This document shows, piece by piece, positions 18,975-27,369 of a stretch of DNA of 64,000 nt. Origin of the DNA: Cytophagaceae bacterium ABcell3 (GTDB lineage Bacteria; Bacteroidota; Bacteroidia; Cytophagales; Cytophagaceae); the NCBI GenBank assembly GCA_030913385.1, contig CP133159.1, positions 2,750,584 to 2,814,583 of the forward strand, read 5' to 3'. Position 1 is the first letter of the stretch. The number at the start of each line of letters is the position of its first letter. The translations under genes were made by a program, and so were the position numbers. The notes beneath the pieces were generated by a model. It ran no database searches. It was given only the letters and a program-made list of their open reading frames with translations, and was not told the DNA's origin.

Positions 18975-19853
18975 ATGGATGGAAATATTAAAAATTATAC
19001 ATTCGGAACATTGTCTGTGGGCAAGCCGTTGAGCAATCCTGCAAATGACCATAACCTCATAGAAACGGCCTTGGAACATGACTTGTGGATTCATGCTTCC
19101 AGAGACTTTCAGGAGGGTCGGTCTTTCCAAGTGCTAGGAGAGGTGTTCGCTGGGTTGGGAGGCGATATTCCTGGATGTATTGTGCGCATTCGTGCCGACG
19201 ACCCTGAAATTATGGAACAGGACGTTTATGAAGCTCTTAAAGTCCTAAATCTGAAATTTATTAATGTTGCACAGCTTTATACCGAAAGGGAAGATAAATC
19301 CCCATTTGTATTGGACTTTGAACAAAATGGGCCTGTGGCTGAAAAGTTCAATGATCTGCAAAGAGAAGGCTTGATTCGTGAGGCTGCTATGGAGGTTTTT
19401 TCTTCTTTTGCAGAAAGTGGCGTCTATGCAGTTAGGAAGAGGTTGTTTAAAAATTTTGTCTTTTATTATAACCTTGTAGAGCGGCAGGTTGACAATTTGC
19501 TTTTTGATGAAATTGAGCAATATGAAGAGGCCAGCATTTTTGCGCTCCGCCCAATTGGTAGTTTGTTCCCAGAGCCCTATGTAACCAATATGAGAGATGA
19601 TGTTACCTGTACGCATACAGTTACTTATGACCAGAAAGAAGTGACTAAAGTATTAGATAAGTCTGATTGCAAAAACCTCTTGGAGTTAAGTGTTCGTTTT
19701 TTACTTACTCAGCCTAAATGTAAAACTATTATCGGCGGAACTAGCTCTTTGAGTCACTTAGATGACTTTATTATGTACTCGGAACAGTACTTGCCTCTAC
19801 AGCAAAACCTTGTAGATGATATAAAAGCTTTGCACAGAAGATGGTATAAATAA
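18975..19853 (+). CDS. Aldo/keto reductase-like protein, probably without catalytic activity
   Basis: 292 residues from ATG 18975. The chain follows the AKR barrel: the first strand region (TFGTLSVGKPLS), the segment after strand 2 (DLWIHASRDFQEGRSFQVLGE) that matches the family pattern D-T-A-x-x-Y-G-x-S-E-x-x-L-G, and the C-terminal cofactor loop (IIGGTSSLSHLDDF). In that segment the catalytic Asp is His and the catalytic Tyr is Phe, and the usual Lys strand reads VRIRADDPEI. It may therefore bind nucleotide or ligand without reducing it. It precedes the debranching-enzyme gene by about 100 bases on the same strand, so co-transcription is likely. No role can be stated. Confidence 0.7.
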   Translation: MDGNIKNYTFGTLSVGKPLSNPANDHNLIETALEHDLWIHASRDFQEGRSFQVLGEVFAGLGGDIPGCIVRIRADDPEIMEQDVYEALKVLNLKFINVAQLYTEREDKSPFVLDFEQNGPVAEKFNDLQREGLIREAAMEVFSSFAESGVYAVRKRLFKNFVFYYNLVERQVDNLLFDEIEQYEEASIFALRPIGSLFPEPYVTNMRDDVTCTHTVTYDQKEVTKVLDKSDCKNLLELSVRFLLTQPKCKTIIGGTSSLSHLDDFIMYSEQYLPLQQNLVDDIKALHRRWYK

Positions 19854-19960
19854 ACTTATTATTGTTAAAAAAATACCTATTTTCACAGCATTAAAACCAT
19901 TTCGTACGTATAGATGAAGTGGTTTTTTTAGATACGTTTTTTTACGATAGTTTTTTTGAG

Positions 19961-21928
19961 ATGACAATTGAAATAGATAAGCATGTAATTCAGGATTTCG
20001 AGAAATCCTCCTTAATAGAATGGCTAGAAACTAATGGTTTGGGTGGCTTCATGAGCAGCTCTATTACATTAAACAATACCAGGAGTTATCATGGCCTTTT
20101 TACAGTAGCGACCAAGCCTCCGGTTGAAAGAACAGTATTGCTGTCTAAAATAGATGAGTTTATTTCCTTTGGTGGGAAGAAGTATGATTTGAATGTCAAT
20201 CTTTTTTCGGGTAAACTTTGTGACGAAGGGACGCAGTACTTATATAAGTTCAAAAAAGATATTTTCCCAGAGTTCTATTATCGCATAGATAATTTTGAAA
20301 TAAAGAAAACAATAGCTTTCATATATGGAACAAATACGGCTGTTGTTACTTATGAACTGCACAATGCCCCTAAAGATCTAGAATTTGACCTTAAGCCTTA
20401 TGTAGCTTGTCGTGATTACCACAGCTTGGTTCGCGCCAACGACCATATTGACAAACACCCTGTAGTGGGCAATGATACCTTAATGATGAAAGGGTACCAG
20501 GGGTGCCCTCCAACCTATGTTCAACTTAAAAATGCTTATTTCCGATTTGATCCCAGGTGGTTGGTAGATTTTGAGTATAGCCAGGAAAAGGATAGGGGGA
20601 TGCAGTATAATGAAGACCTCTTCAGTTATGGGAATTTTCTGTATAAAACAGATGGGAAAGATAAGTTTTGCATTATTATTTCTACAGAAGAACCCCAAGG
20701 TTTAGACGGTTTTGAGCTTATTGAAAAAGAAAAGAAAAGAAGGTTGGGGCTGCTTGATAAGATGCCAGTACGAGACAGTTTGGCTGATACCTTAGCACTT
20801 GCAGCAGATCAATTCCTTGTTAAAAGAGGGACTGATTTAATGACCATTATGGCTGGTTATCATTGGTTCTCTGACTGGGGGCGCGATACTATGATTTCTT
20901 TACCAGGCTTATGTCTCGTAACAGGGCGGCATGATGACGCTAAAAAGATATTGAAAGCTTTTGCTTCGTTCGTAAACAAGGGCATGATCCCAAACAGGTT
21001 TCCTGACTCAGGAGAAGAGCCGGAGTATAACACTGTTGATGCCACGTTGTGGTTTTTTGTGGCCATTAAAAAGTACCTTGACTATACTGGTGACAAAGAC
21101 TTTGTTTATAATGACCTTCTGCCTGTATTAAAAGATGTTGTACAGTATCATGAAAACGGAACAAGATATAACATTTATGTAGATAAAGACGGTCTTCTTT
21201 ATGCTGGCGAAGACGGCGTGCAATTGACTTGGATGGATGCAAAAATCGGGGGATGGGTAGTTACGCCTCGTATTGGTAAGGCTGTGGAAATAAACGCACT
21301 TTGGTACAATGCACTAAAGATCTTGGAAGAGTTGACTTTAGGGAACGGGGAGTATGAAGAGGCTAAGGTCTTTGAAGAGAAGGCTCATAAAGTTAAAAAT
21401 GCTTTTCTTGATACGTTTGTGTCAGACGAAATACCCTATTTATATGATTATGTAAATGGTGAAGAAAAAGACAAATCTTTAAGGCCTAACCAAATTTTTG
21501 CTTTTAGTCTTCCATATACTTTGTTAGAAGACGACCATGCCAACCAGATATTGACAATTGTTGAAGAACATTTGCTTACCCCTCTTGGGTTGAGAAGTCT
21601 TTCGCCAGAAGATATACAATACAAAGGGTTATACACAGGTGATTTGCTTGCTAGAGATGGCGCCTACCATCAGGGGACAGTGTGGTCATGGCTATTGGGG
21701 CCTTATATGACCGCTAAGGTCAGGTTGCAAGGGGAAGAAGGCAAAGAATATGTTAAGGACTTGCTAAAGGTTTTTGCTGCACACCTTTCTGATGCTGGCG
21801 TAGGCAATGTTTCTGAGATTTTTGATGGCGAATATCCTTATCAACCAAAAGGCTGTATTGCCCAAGCATGGGGCGTGGCAGAGGTTTTGAGGGCGTATAT
21901 AGAAGACGTTAAGCCTGAACAAGGGTAG
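19961..21928 (+). CDS. Glycogen debranching enzyme, GH133 amylo-alpha-1,6-glucosidase
   Basis: 655 residues from ATG 19961, preferred over an upstream in-frame start at 19919 because family homology begins at EIDKHVIQDFEKSSLIEWLE. The N-terminal glycogen-binding domain (about 1-270; ETNGLGGFMSSSI, TRSYHGLF) is followed by an alpha/alpha barrel with GYHWFSDWGRDTMISLPGL, NRFPDSGEEPEYNTVDATLW and DGAYHQGTVWSWLLGPY. It should hydrolyse alpha-1,6 stubs in glycogen in the cytosol. With the GT3 synthase at 4.2 kb and the GH15 enzyme at 13.4 kb it forms a glycogen-turnover set. The next gene begins 64 bases downstream. Confidence 0.92.
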   Translation: MTIEIDKHVIQDFEKSSLIEWLETNGLGGFMSSSITLNNTRSYHGLFTVATKPPVERTVLLSKIDEFISFGGKKYDLNVNLFSGKLCDEGTQYLYKFKKDIFPEFYYRIDNFEIKKTIAFIYGTNTAVVTYELHNAPKDLEFDLKPYVACRDYHSLVRANDHIDKHPVVGNDTLMMKGYQGCPPTYVQLKNAYFRFDPRWLVDFEYSQEKDRGMQYNEDLFSYGNFLYKTDGKDKFCIIISTEEPQGLDGFELIEKEKKRRLGLLDKMPVRDSLADTLALAADQFLVKRGTDLMTIMAGYHWFSDWGRDTMISLPGLCLVTGRHDDAKKILKAFASFVNKGMIPNRFPDSGEEPEYNTVDATLWFFVAIKKYLDYTGDKDFVYNDLLPVLKDVVQYHENGTRYNIYVDKDGLLYAGEDGVQLTWMDAKIGGWVVTPRIGKAVEINALWYNALKILEELTLGNGEYEEAKVFEEKAHKVKNAFLDTFVSDEIPYLYDYVNGEEKDKSLRPNQIFAFSLPYTLLEDDHANQILTIVEEHLLTPLGLRSLSPEDIQYKGLYTGDLLARDGAYHQGTVWSWLLGPYMTAKVRLQGEEGKEYVKDLLKVFAAHLSDAGVGNVSEIFDGEYPYQPKGCIAQAWGVAEVLRAYIEDVKPEQG

Positions 21929-21992
21929 TAATGGTTTGAGTTGCTATTCCCAACTTTTAATATTTGTTTAGTTAGATTTTTATACACAGTAA

Positions 21993-23528
21993 ATGAGTAA
22001 GCAGAAAGAGTCAGAACACAAATTACATCTCCGCAATATTACTATTGATGATTATGATCAAATACGAGAGATCATGGAAGTGGTATATTCCAATGCAGGC
22101 GGAGCATGGACTAAAAGAGAGTTGAAATCTCAATTAAAATACTTTCCAGAAGGTCAGATTTGTATTGAAGACAATGGGAAGCTGGTAGCGGCAGCCTTTA
22201 GTCTTATTGTCAATTATGCTGACTATGGAGATAAGCATACATATAAAGAAATTACGGCCAATGGTACCTTGAAAAACCATGACCCAGAAGGCGATACTTT
22301 GTATGGTATAGATGTGTTTGTGCATCCTGCCTACCAAGGTATGCGTCTTGGCAGGAGGCTGTATGATGCACGAAAAGAGTTGTGTGAAAACTTGAATTTA
22401 CGTGCTATCATTGCAGGAGGGAGAATTCCGGGGTATAAAGAGCATGCCCATGAATATACCCCTAAGCAATACATAGAAAAAGTAAAGAACAAAGAGGTTT
22501 TTGACCCGATCTTAACTTTTCAGTTGGCAAATGACTTTCACGTTAGAAAGGTTTTGACCAATTACCTTCCAGATGACAAAGAATCAAAATCTTATGCTAC
22601 ACTGCTAGAGTGGATCAATGTTTACTATGAAGAAGGTGAAAAGCTGATAGGTGGGGAGAAATCTGTAGTTAGGGTAGGAGTCGTGCAGTGGAAAATGCGC
22701 CGCGTAAATTCTGTGGAAGAGCTTATGCAGCAAATTGAGTTTTTTGTGGATACAGTTTCTGGATATAAAGCCGACTTTGTTATTTTTCCTGAGTTTTTCA
22801 ACGCACCTCTTATGGCTGAGTTTAATCAGGAGGTAGCTTCTGATGCGGTGCGTGCCTTGGCCGAATATACTGAGCAAATTAGGGAGGAAATGATTAACCT
22901 CGCTTTGTCCTACAATATTAATATTATTTCAGGTAGTATGCCTTCTTATGATGAAGATGGACTATACAACGTATCATACCTTTGCCGTAGAGACGGTACT
23001 TGGGACGTTCAGTACAAGCTTCATGTTACTCCTGATGAACAAAGTTATTGGGGGCTGCAAGGTGGAACTAACTTGAAGATATTTGATACAGATTCTGGCA
23101 AAATCGCCATACTTATCTGTTATGATATTGAATTTCCAGAACTCGCCAGAGTGCTTGCAGAGCAAGGTGTCCAAATAATCTTTGTCCCTTACTGGACAGA
23201 TACCAAAAATTCTTATCTCCGTGTCAGGTACTGTGCACAAGCCCGGGCTATTGAAAACGAGTGCTATGTTTGTGTCTCTGGAAGTGTAGGCAATTTGCCA
23301 GGTGTTGAAAATATGGATATTCAGTATTCTCAATCTGCTGTTTTTTCTCCTTCAGACTTCTCATTTCCTCACGACGCCATAGTGGCAGAGTCTACACCTA
23401 ATGCAGAAACCACATTGGTGGTGGACTTGGATTATGACCTTTTGAAAAAACTAAGGACGCAGGGTACGGTTACTAACCACCAAAGCAGGAGAACAGACTT
23501 GTATAAAATTACCTGGTTGAAAAAGTGA
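21993..23528 (+). CDS. GNAT N-acetyltransferase-nitrilase (carbon-nitrogen hydrolase) fusion
   Basis: 511 residues. Residues about 10-180 are a GNAT domain (LRNITIDDYDQIREIMEVVY; acetyl-CoA loop near YQGMRLGRRLYDARK). Residues about 225-505 are a carbon-nitrogen hydrolase with the full triad: Glu in FPEFF (near 267), Lys in YKLHVTP (near 342) and Cys in ICYDIEFPE (near 378). The same two-domain architecture is known in many bacteria, but the substrates are not established. The hydrolase part would cleave an amide or nitrile and the GNAT part would acetylate an amine, possibly on the same metabolite. It follows the debranching gene on the same strand; a functional link is not evident. Confidence 0.88.
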   Translation: MSKQKESEHKLHLRNITIDDYDQIREIMEVVYSNAGGAWTKRELKSQLKYFPEGQICIEDNGKLVAAAFSLIVNYADYGDKHTYKEITANGTLKNHDPEGDTLYGIDVFVHPAYQGMRLGRRLYDARKELCENLNLRAIIAGGRIPGYKEHAHEYTPKQYIEKVKNKEVFDPILTFQLANDFHVRKVLTNYLPDDKESKSYATLLEWINVYYEEGEKLIGGEKSVVRVGVVQWKMRRVNSVEELMQQIEFFVDTVSGYKADFVIFPEFFNAPLMAEFNQEVASDAVRALAEYTEQIREEMINLALSYNINIISGSMPSYDEDGLYNVSYLCRRDGTWDVQYKLHVTPDEQSYWGLQGGTNLKIFDTDSGKIAILICYDIEFPELARVLAEQGVQIIFVPYWTDTKNSYLRVRYCAQARAIENECYVCVSGSVGNLPGVENMDIQYSQSAVFSPSDFSFPHDAIVAESTPNAETTLVVDLDYDLLKKLRTQGTVTNHQSRRTDLYKITWLKK

Positions 23529-23540
23529 TTAGCTGATTAG

Positions 23541-23604
23541 GACCGGCTAAAAAAGTCACAACTATGTGTAGCCATAGGTATGACTTGTGGCTACGCATAA
23601 TTTA
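23541..23604. repeat. Partial family B-related repeat
   Basis: GGACCGGCTAAAAAAGTCAC followed by AACTATGTGTAGCC and an inverted GACTTGTGGCTACGCATAA resembles the ends at 15426-15554 and 25739-25796. It abuts the full family B copy. Confidence 0.4.
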
Positions 23605-23858
23605 GGGCCTGCTGAAAAAGTCACAAGTGTGTTAGATAGGCATGGCCTTACATAAAGACGTATTGGAATACTTTGAATGTAAGGCCATAAAGCAGATTGT
23701 GCGCTTGTGGCTAGCCCCAAAAAAATATTGGGTTAAAAGCTTCTGAATTTACTATACACAGAAAAACAGGAAATAACCGAAAAACCCTTGCACAAATACC
23801 TCTTGTTTTTTATGCAAATATAAACAGATCAATATTTTGGGCGTTTTTCAGCGCGCCC
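23605..23858 (+). mobile_element. Family B MITE-like element, copy 1 (254 bp)
   Basis: Inverted ends GGGCCTGCTGAAAAA and TTTTTCAGCGCGCCC. It is flanked by the 7-bp direct repeat TAATTTA on both sides. The interior has a further dyad (TGGCCTTACAT with ATGTAAGGCCA). The copy at 33153-33406 has exactly the same length and differs at scattered positions. It encodes no protein and ends 12 bases from the stop of the SLC13 transporter gene. Confidence 0.8.
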
Positions 23859-23870
23859 TAATTTATAGAT

Positions 23871-25673
23871 TTACATGTTGTAGAGCAATGGGATAACAAT
23901 GGTTGCTAGTATCCAAAACATTAAGTTGAGCCCAATGCCAACTTTGGTAAAGTCTGAAAACTTGTAACCACCCACCCCATAAATCATGGTATTGGTTTGA
24001 TACCCTACCGGTGTCATAAAACTCGCCGAAGCAGCCAGCGTCACAGCTATTAGAAAAGGCATGGCAGACATTTCTAAATGGTGTGCTGTTGAAATGGCTA
24101 TTGGAGCTATCAGTGCGGCACTGGCGTTGTTGGACATGATTTCAGTGAGCAGTGACGTAAGGAGGTAGAGGGCGGATAGTATGGCAATGGGGCCTAAAAA
24201 GCCTACCGATTCTACTACCGTACCTGCAACTATCGTTGACAGACCCGTTTTTTCCATGGCTAGCCCCAAGCTTAAAGCCCCTGCTAAAAGTACGATTACC
24301 TTCCAGTCTACCACATCATAAATCTCCTTCACGGGAATACATCCTGTTATTACAATAATGGCGGCTGCTATTAAGGTGCCTCCTAGAACATGCATAATAT
24401 TGAAGCTAGAAAGAAGGACTATGCCTAGTAAACAGCCAGCAATGATGGAAAAGTTTTTCCAGTTTACTGAGTTTGTTTTATGTTCCGTCAGCAACAGGAA
24501 TGGTTGGTTTTGCTGAAACTCTTCCTCTTTTAATTTGTCAAGCCTATTGTTTTTGATTTCTACCAGTACAATATCACCAGCCCTGAGCTTGGTATCCATT
24601 AGCCGATCGTGAAGAATATCCTCTCTATGCTTTATAGCCAAAGGAATAGCCCGGTACCGCTGCCTAAAGTTAACCTCCTGCATCGTTTTGCTTTCAAACC
24701 TGGAGTTGGAAGTGATGATCAGTTCAACCAGGGATGTATCTTTTGAAGCAAAATGGTAGTTGCTTACTTTGATAGGAGGGTGCAGTTTGATTTTTAATTT
24801 ATCTTTTAGTTTTTGAAGCCTTTCCACATTGCTTCTCACCTTTAAAATGTCGCCAGACTTTAAGATAAAGTCTCCAGACGGGAGGGAGAATACATCTTCT
24901 CCGCGTATTACCTCCAAAATGTCCATTTCATACTCAGTCACAAGAGGTGCCTCTCTGATCCTTTTGTTGGACGAGCGGGCGTCTTCAAAAAGCTCTATTT
25001 CGATAATGTAGTCCCGTAAGTGGTAGTTGTTGCTGTCAGAATCTTTTCTGTCCGGTAAAAGCTTTCTGCCGGCAAACATCATATAGAGCATGCCTGCAAA
25101 TAGTAAAGTGACACCGGCAGGTGCTAAAGTAAACATTGTAAAGCCCTCTTCGCCATGTTGCCTGGCAACGCCATCTACTAAAATATTGGTAGATGAACCT
25201 ATCAAGGTGCACATGCCTCCAAAAATAGAGGCAAAAGACAAAGGTATCAGCAGTTTGCTCGATGAAATTTTAGCTTCTTTGGCGGTTTGGATTAATATAG
25301 GGATAAATAAAGCAACGACAGGCGTATTGTTAATGAAAGCCGAAACCCCAGCTATAAACAACATCATAGTCATAAGGCCAATGGTATAGTTTTTTTTGAA
25401 CATGCGGGCAAAAAAAACGCCTACTTGAGTGAGCGCACCTGTTTTCAATAAGGCTGCACTCAAAATAAACATAAACAAAACTGTTACTGTTGCCCTATTG
25501 CTAAAGCCTTCAATAGCCTCTGCTGGTGATAAAACCCCTGTAGCTACCAGTGAAGACATAATAAGAAGGGCTATTACATCGACACGAATGATTTCGCTGA
25601 TAAAAAGTATTAAAGCTCCTGCTATAATGACCGCAAGAATAATGGCATCCATAAAACCTAGGTTATTTGGCAA
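23871..25673 (-). CDS. SLC13/DASS-type anion transporter with two RCK_C (TrkA-C) domains
   Basis: 600 residues. Membrane segments fill about 1-210 and 405-600, with conserved NNTPVVALFIPI and SNNASAALIAPIA motifs of the divalent anion/sodium symporter family. Between them (about 215-390) are two cytosolic TrkA-C-like domains, one containing GDILKVRSNVE and the other AGDIVLVEIKN. This layout is typical of bacterial SLC13 proteins annotated as sulfate, phosphate or dicarboxylate carriers. The substrate cannot be told from sequence. It is a single gene with mobile repeats at both ends. Confidence 0.88.
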   Translation of the reverse strand: MPNNLGFMDAIILAVIIAGALILFISEIIRVDVIALLIMSSLVATGVLSPAEAIEGFSNRATVTVLFMFILSAALLKTGALTQVGVFFARMFKKNYTIGLMTMMLFIAGVSAFINNTPVVALFIPILIQTAKEAKISSSKLLIPLSFASIFGGMCTLIGSSTNILVDGVARQHGEEGFTMFTLAPAGVTLLFAGMLYMMFAGRKLLPDRKDSDSNNYHLRDYIIEIELFEDARSSNKRIREAPLVTEYEMDILEVIRGEDVFSLPSGDFILKSGDILKVRSNVERLQKLKDKLKIKLHPPIKVSNYHFASKDTSLVELIITSNSRFESKTMQEVNFRQRYRAIPLAIKHREDILHDRLMDTKLRAGDIVLVEIKNNRLDKLKEEEFQQNQPFLLLTEHKTNSVNWKNFSIIAGCLLGIVLLSSFNIMHVLGGTLIAAAIIVITGCIPVKEIYDVVDWKVIVLLAGALSLGLAMEKTGLSTIVAGTVVESVGFLGPIAILSALYLLTSLLTEIMSNNASAALIAPIAISTAHHLEMSAMPFLIAVTLAASASFMTPVGYQTNTMIYGVGGYKFSDFTKVGIGLNLMFWILATIVIPLLYNM

Positions 25674-25738
25674 ATATCATGAACGTGACTAATATATTAA
25701 AATGATAGAGTAAATATATTTTATAAAAATGTTAGATA

Positions 25739-25796
25739 TGGCCTGCTGAAAAAGTCATAAGTGTGTGTAGCTACAAGCCATGCTTTGTGGAGGAGA
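25739..25796. repeat. Partial family B-related repeat
   Basis: GGCCTGCTGAAAAAGTCATA followed by AGTGTGTGTAGCTACAAGCC matches the left end of family B and the complement of 15500-15552. It is a solo end in the gap upstream of the SLC13 gene. Confidence 0.5.
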
Positions 25797-25815
25797 GGGG
25801 GAAAACACTGATAAA

Positions 25816-25853
25816 ACAAAAAAGCCTAACAAATTAACTTTGCTAGGCTTTTT
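25816..25853 (-). terminator. Terminator of the tRNA-Asp transcript
   Basis: On the minus strand AAAAGCCTAGCA pairs with TGTTAGGCTTTT, followed by a T-rich run. It lies immediately after the second tRNA-Asp. Confidence 0.75.
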
Positions 25854-25854
25854 G

Positions 25855-25928
25855 CGGTCCGGACGGGACTCGAACCCGCGACCCCATGCGTGACAGGCAT
25901 GTATTCTAACCAACTGAACTACCGGACC
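25855..25928 (-). tRNA. tRNA-Asp (GTC), second gene of the pair
   Basis: 74 bases folding as a standard cloverleaf: acceptor GGTCCGG/CCGGACC with discriminator G, D-arm AGTTCAGTTGGTT, anticodon arm CATGCCTGTCACGCATG with GTC, and T-arm GCGGGTTCGAGTCCCGT. It is identical to the gene at 26007-26080. CCA is not encoded. Confidence 0.97.
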
Positions 25929-26006
25929 AATAAGTATAATATTTATGAATATTTTTTACCATCAGACGTTTTCTGAAAGTGTATTTTTCTCTTTTCGAGA
26001 TGTTGG

Positions 26007-26080
26007 CGGTCCGGACGGGACTCGAACCCGCGACCCCATGCGTGACAGGCATGTATTCTAACCAACTGAACTACCGGACC
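26007..26080 (-). tRNA. tRNA-Asp (GTC), first gene of the pair
   Basis: 74 bases, identical in every position to the copy at 25855-25928, with which it is separated by a 78-base spacer. A -33/-7 promoter lies upstream at 26200-26231, so the two are probably one transcript. Confidence 0.97.
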
Positions 26081-26199
26081 AACTTTTTTATTAGCAACTT
26101 GAAATACGACTCTTGATTTTACTCAAGATATCATGTTAAATCAAGCTATTAAATACTTCTTAGAACTGTTTTCGGATACTTTTGTTCCGAATTGCTCTG

Positions 26200-26231
26200 C
26201 AAAAGTAGACGGGTTTTTTATTATTTGCAAA
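26200..26231 (-). promoter_or_regulatory. Bacteroidetes-type promoter for the tRNA-Asp pair
   Basis: On the minus strand TTTG (26231-26228) is followed after 20 bases by TACTTTTG (26207-26200). This matches the Bacteroidetes primary sigma consensus TTTG-N19/20-TAnnTTTG. Transcription would start near 26193, giving a leader of roughly 110 bases. Confidence 0.6.
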
Positions 26232-26412
26232 TACTAATAAGTATTTTTTTTGTGTATTTTTCTAACCATTTGCAAAACATGTGGTTAGTTATGGTCAGAC
26301 TGGTGTTTTTTACTACTTTCGATAGATTTATTTGAGGATTTATTGGATTTTTATTTTATGAAAATTTTTAATTCATAAATTTGTGGTGAAAGAGCATATT
26401 CAATCTGGTAAA

Positions 26413-27363
26413 ATGATATATCTTGATTTCGAAAAACCAATTGCTGAGTTAGAAGCAAAATTGTTTGATATGAAGCAGCTTGCTGAAGATAACAATGTAG
26501 ATGTAGAAAGTGCAGTTAAATCGCTTGAAGAAAAAATAAATAGCTTGAAAAAGGACACTTATGAGAATTTGACCCGTTGGCAAAGGGTACAACTTTCTAG
26601 ACATCCTGACCGCCCTTATACCTTAGATTATATCTATGACATCACTGATAAGTTTATTGAGTTACATGGCGATAGGTGTGTCAAAGATGACAAAGCCATG
26701 GTTGGCGGTATAGGTGAAGTAGGTGGACAAACAGTGATGTTGATCGGTCAGCAAAAAGGAAGGAATACCAAACAAAGGCAAATGCGTAATTTTGGTATGG
26801 CTAACCCTGATGGATATAGGAAAGCCCTTCGTTTGATGAAGATTGCAGAAAAGTTTCAGATCCCCATTGTTACTTTTATTGATACCCCAGGCGCATTTCC
26901 AGGATTGGAAGCTGAAGAACGCGGTCAAGGTGAGGCTATTGCCAGAAACCTGAAAGAGATGTTTATGCTGACGGTGCCTGTTATTTGCATCATTATTGGT
27001 GAAGGCGCTTCTGGAGGTGCTTTAGGCATTGCTATCGGTGACAAAGTGCTTATGTTGGAAAATACATGGTACTCTGTTATTTCGCCGGAGTCTTGCTCAT
27101 CTATTTTGTGGAGAAGTTGGGACTATAAAGAGCAGGCAGCAGAGGCTTTAAAACTTACTGCAAACGATATGCTGAAAGCCGGCCTTATCGATGGGATTAT
27201 CAAAGAGCCATTAGGTGGTGCCCATACCGATGTTGCAGGTATGTCACATAAGATGAGGCAAGTTGTCTTGGATAATATTAAAGAGTTAAGCGCTCTTTCC
27301 CCTGAAGAAAGAATCAATAACCGTATTGAGAAGTTTGGCTCAATGGGAGTATTTGTAGAATAG
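26413..27363 (+). CDS. accA: Acetyl-CoA carboxylase carboxyltransferase subunit alpha
   Basis: 316 residues from ATG 26413, where the family consensus ([17 protein letters not shown]) begins and which gives the usual length. An in-frame GTG at 26383 would add ten residues, but it overlaps a TAAATTTG that resembles a -7 box. The carboxyltransferase core carries [21 protein letters not shown] split over two conserved blocks, and [11 protein letters not shown]. With AccD it transfers CO2 from carboxybiotin to acetyl-CoA in the first step of fatty-acid synthesis. AccD is not in the window. The next gene follows after 6 bases. Confidence 0.95.
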   Translation: MIYLDFEKPIAELEAKLFDMKQLAEDNNVDVESAVKSLEEKINSLKKDTYENLTRWQRVQLSRHPDRPYTLDYIYDITDKFIELHGDRCVKDDKAMVGGIGEVGGQTVMLIGQQKGRNTKQRQMRNFGMANPDGYRKALRLMKIAEKFQIPIVTFIDTPGAFPGLEAEERGQGEAIARNLKEMFMLTVPVICIIIGEGASGGALGIAIGDKVLMLENTWYSVISPESCSSILWRSWDYKEQAAEALKLTANDMLKAGLIDGIIKEPLGGAHTDVAGMSHKMRQVVLDNIKELSALSPEERINNRIEKFGSMGVFVE

Positions 27364-27369
27364 TATTGA

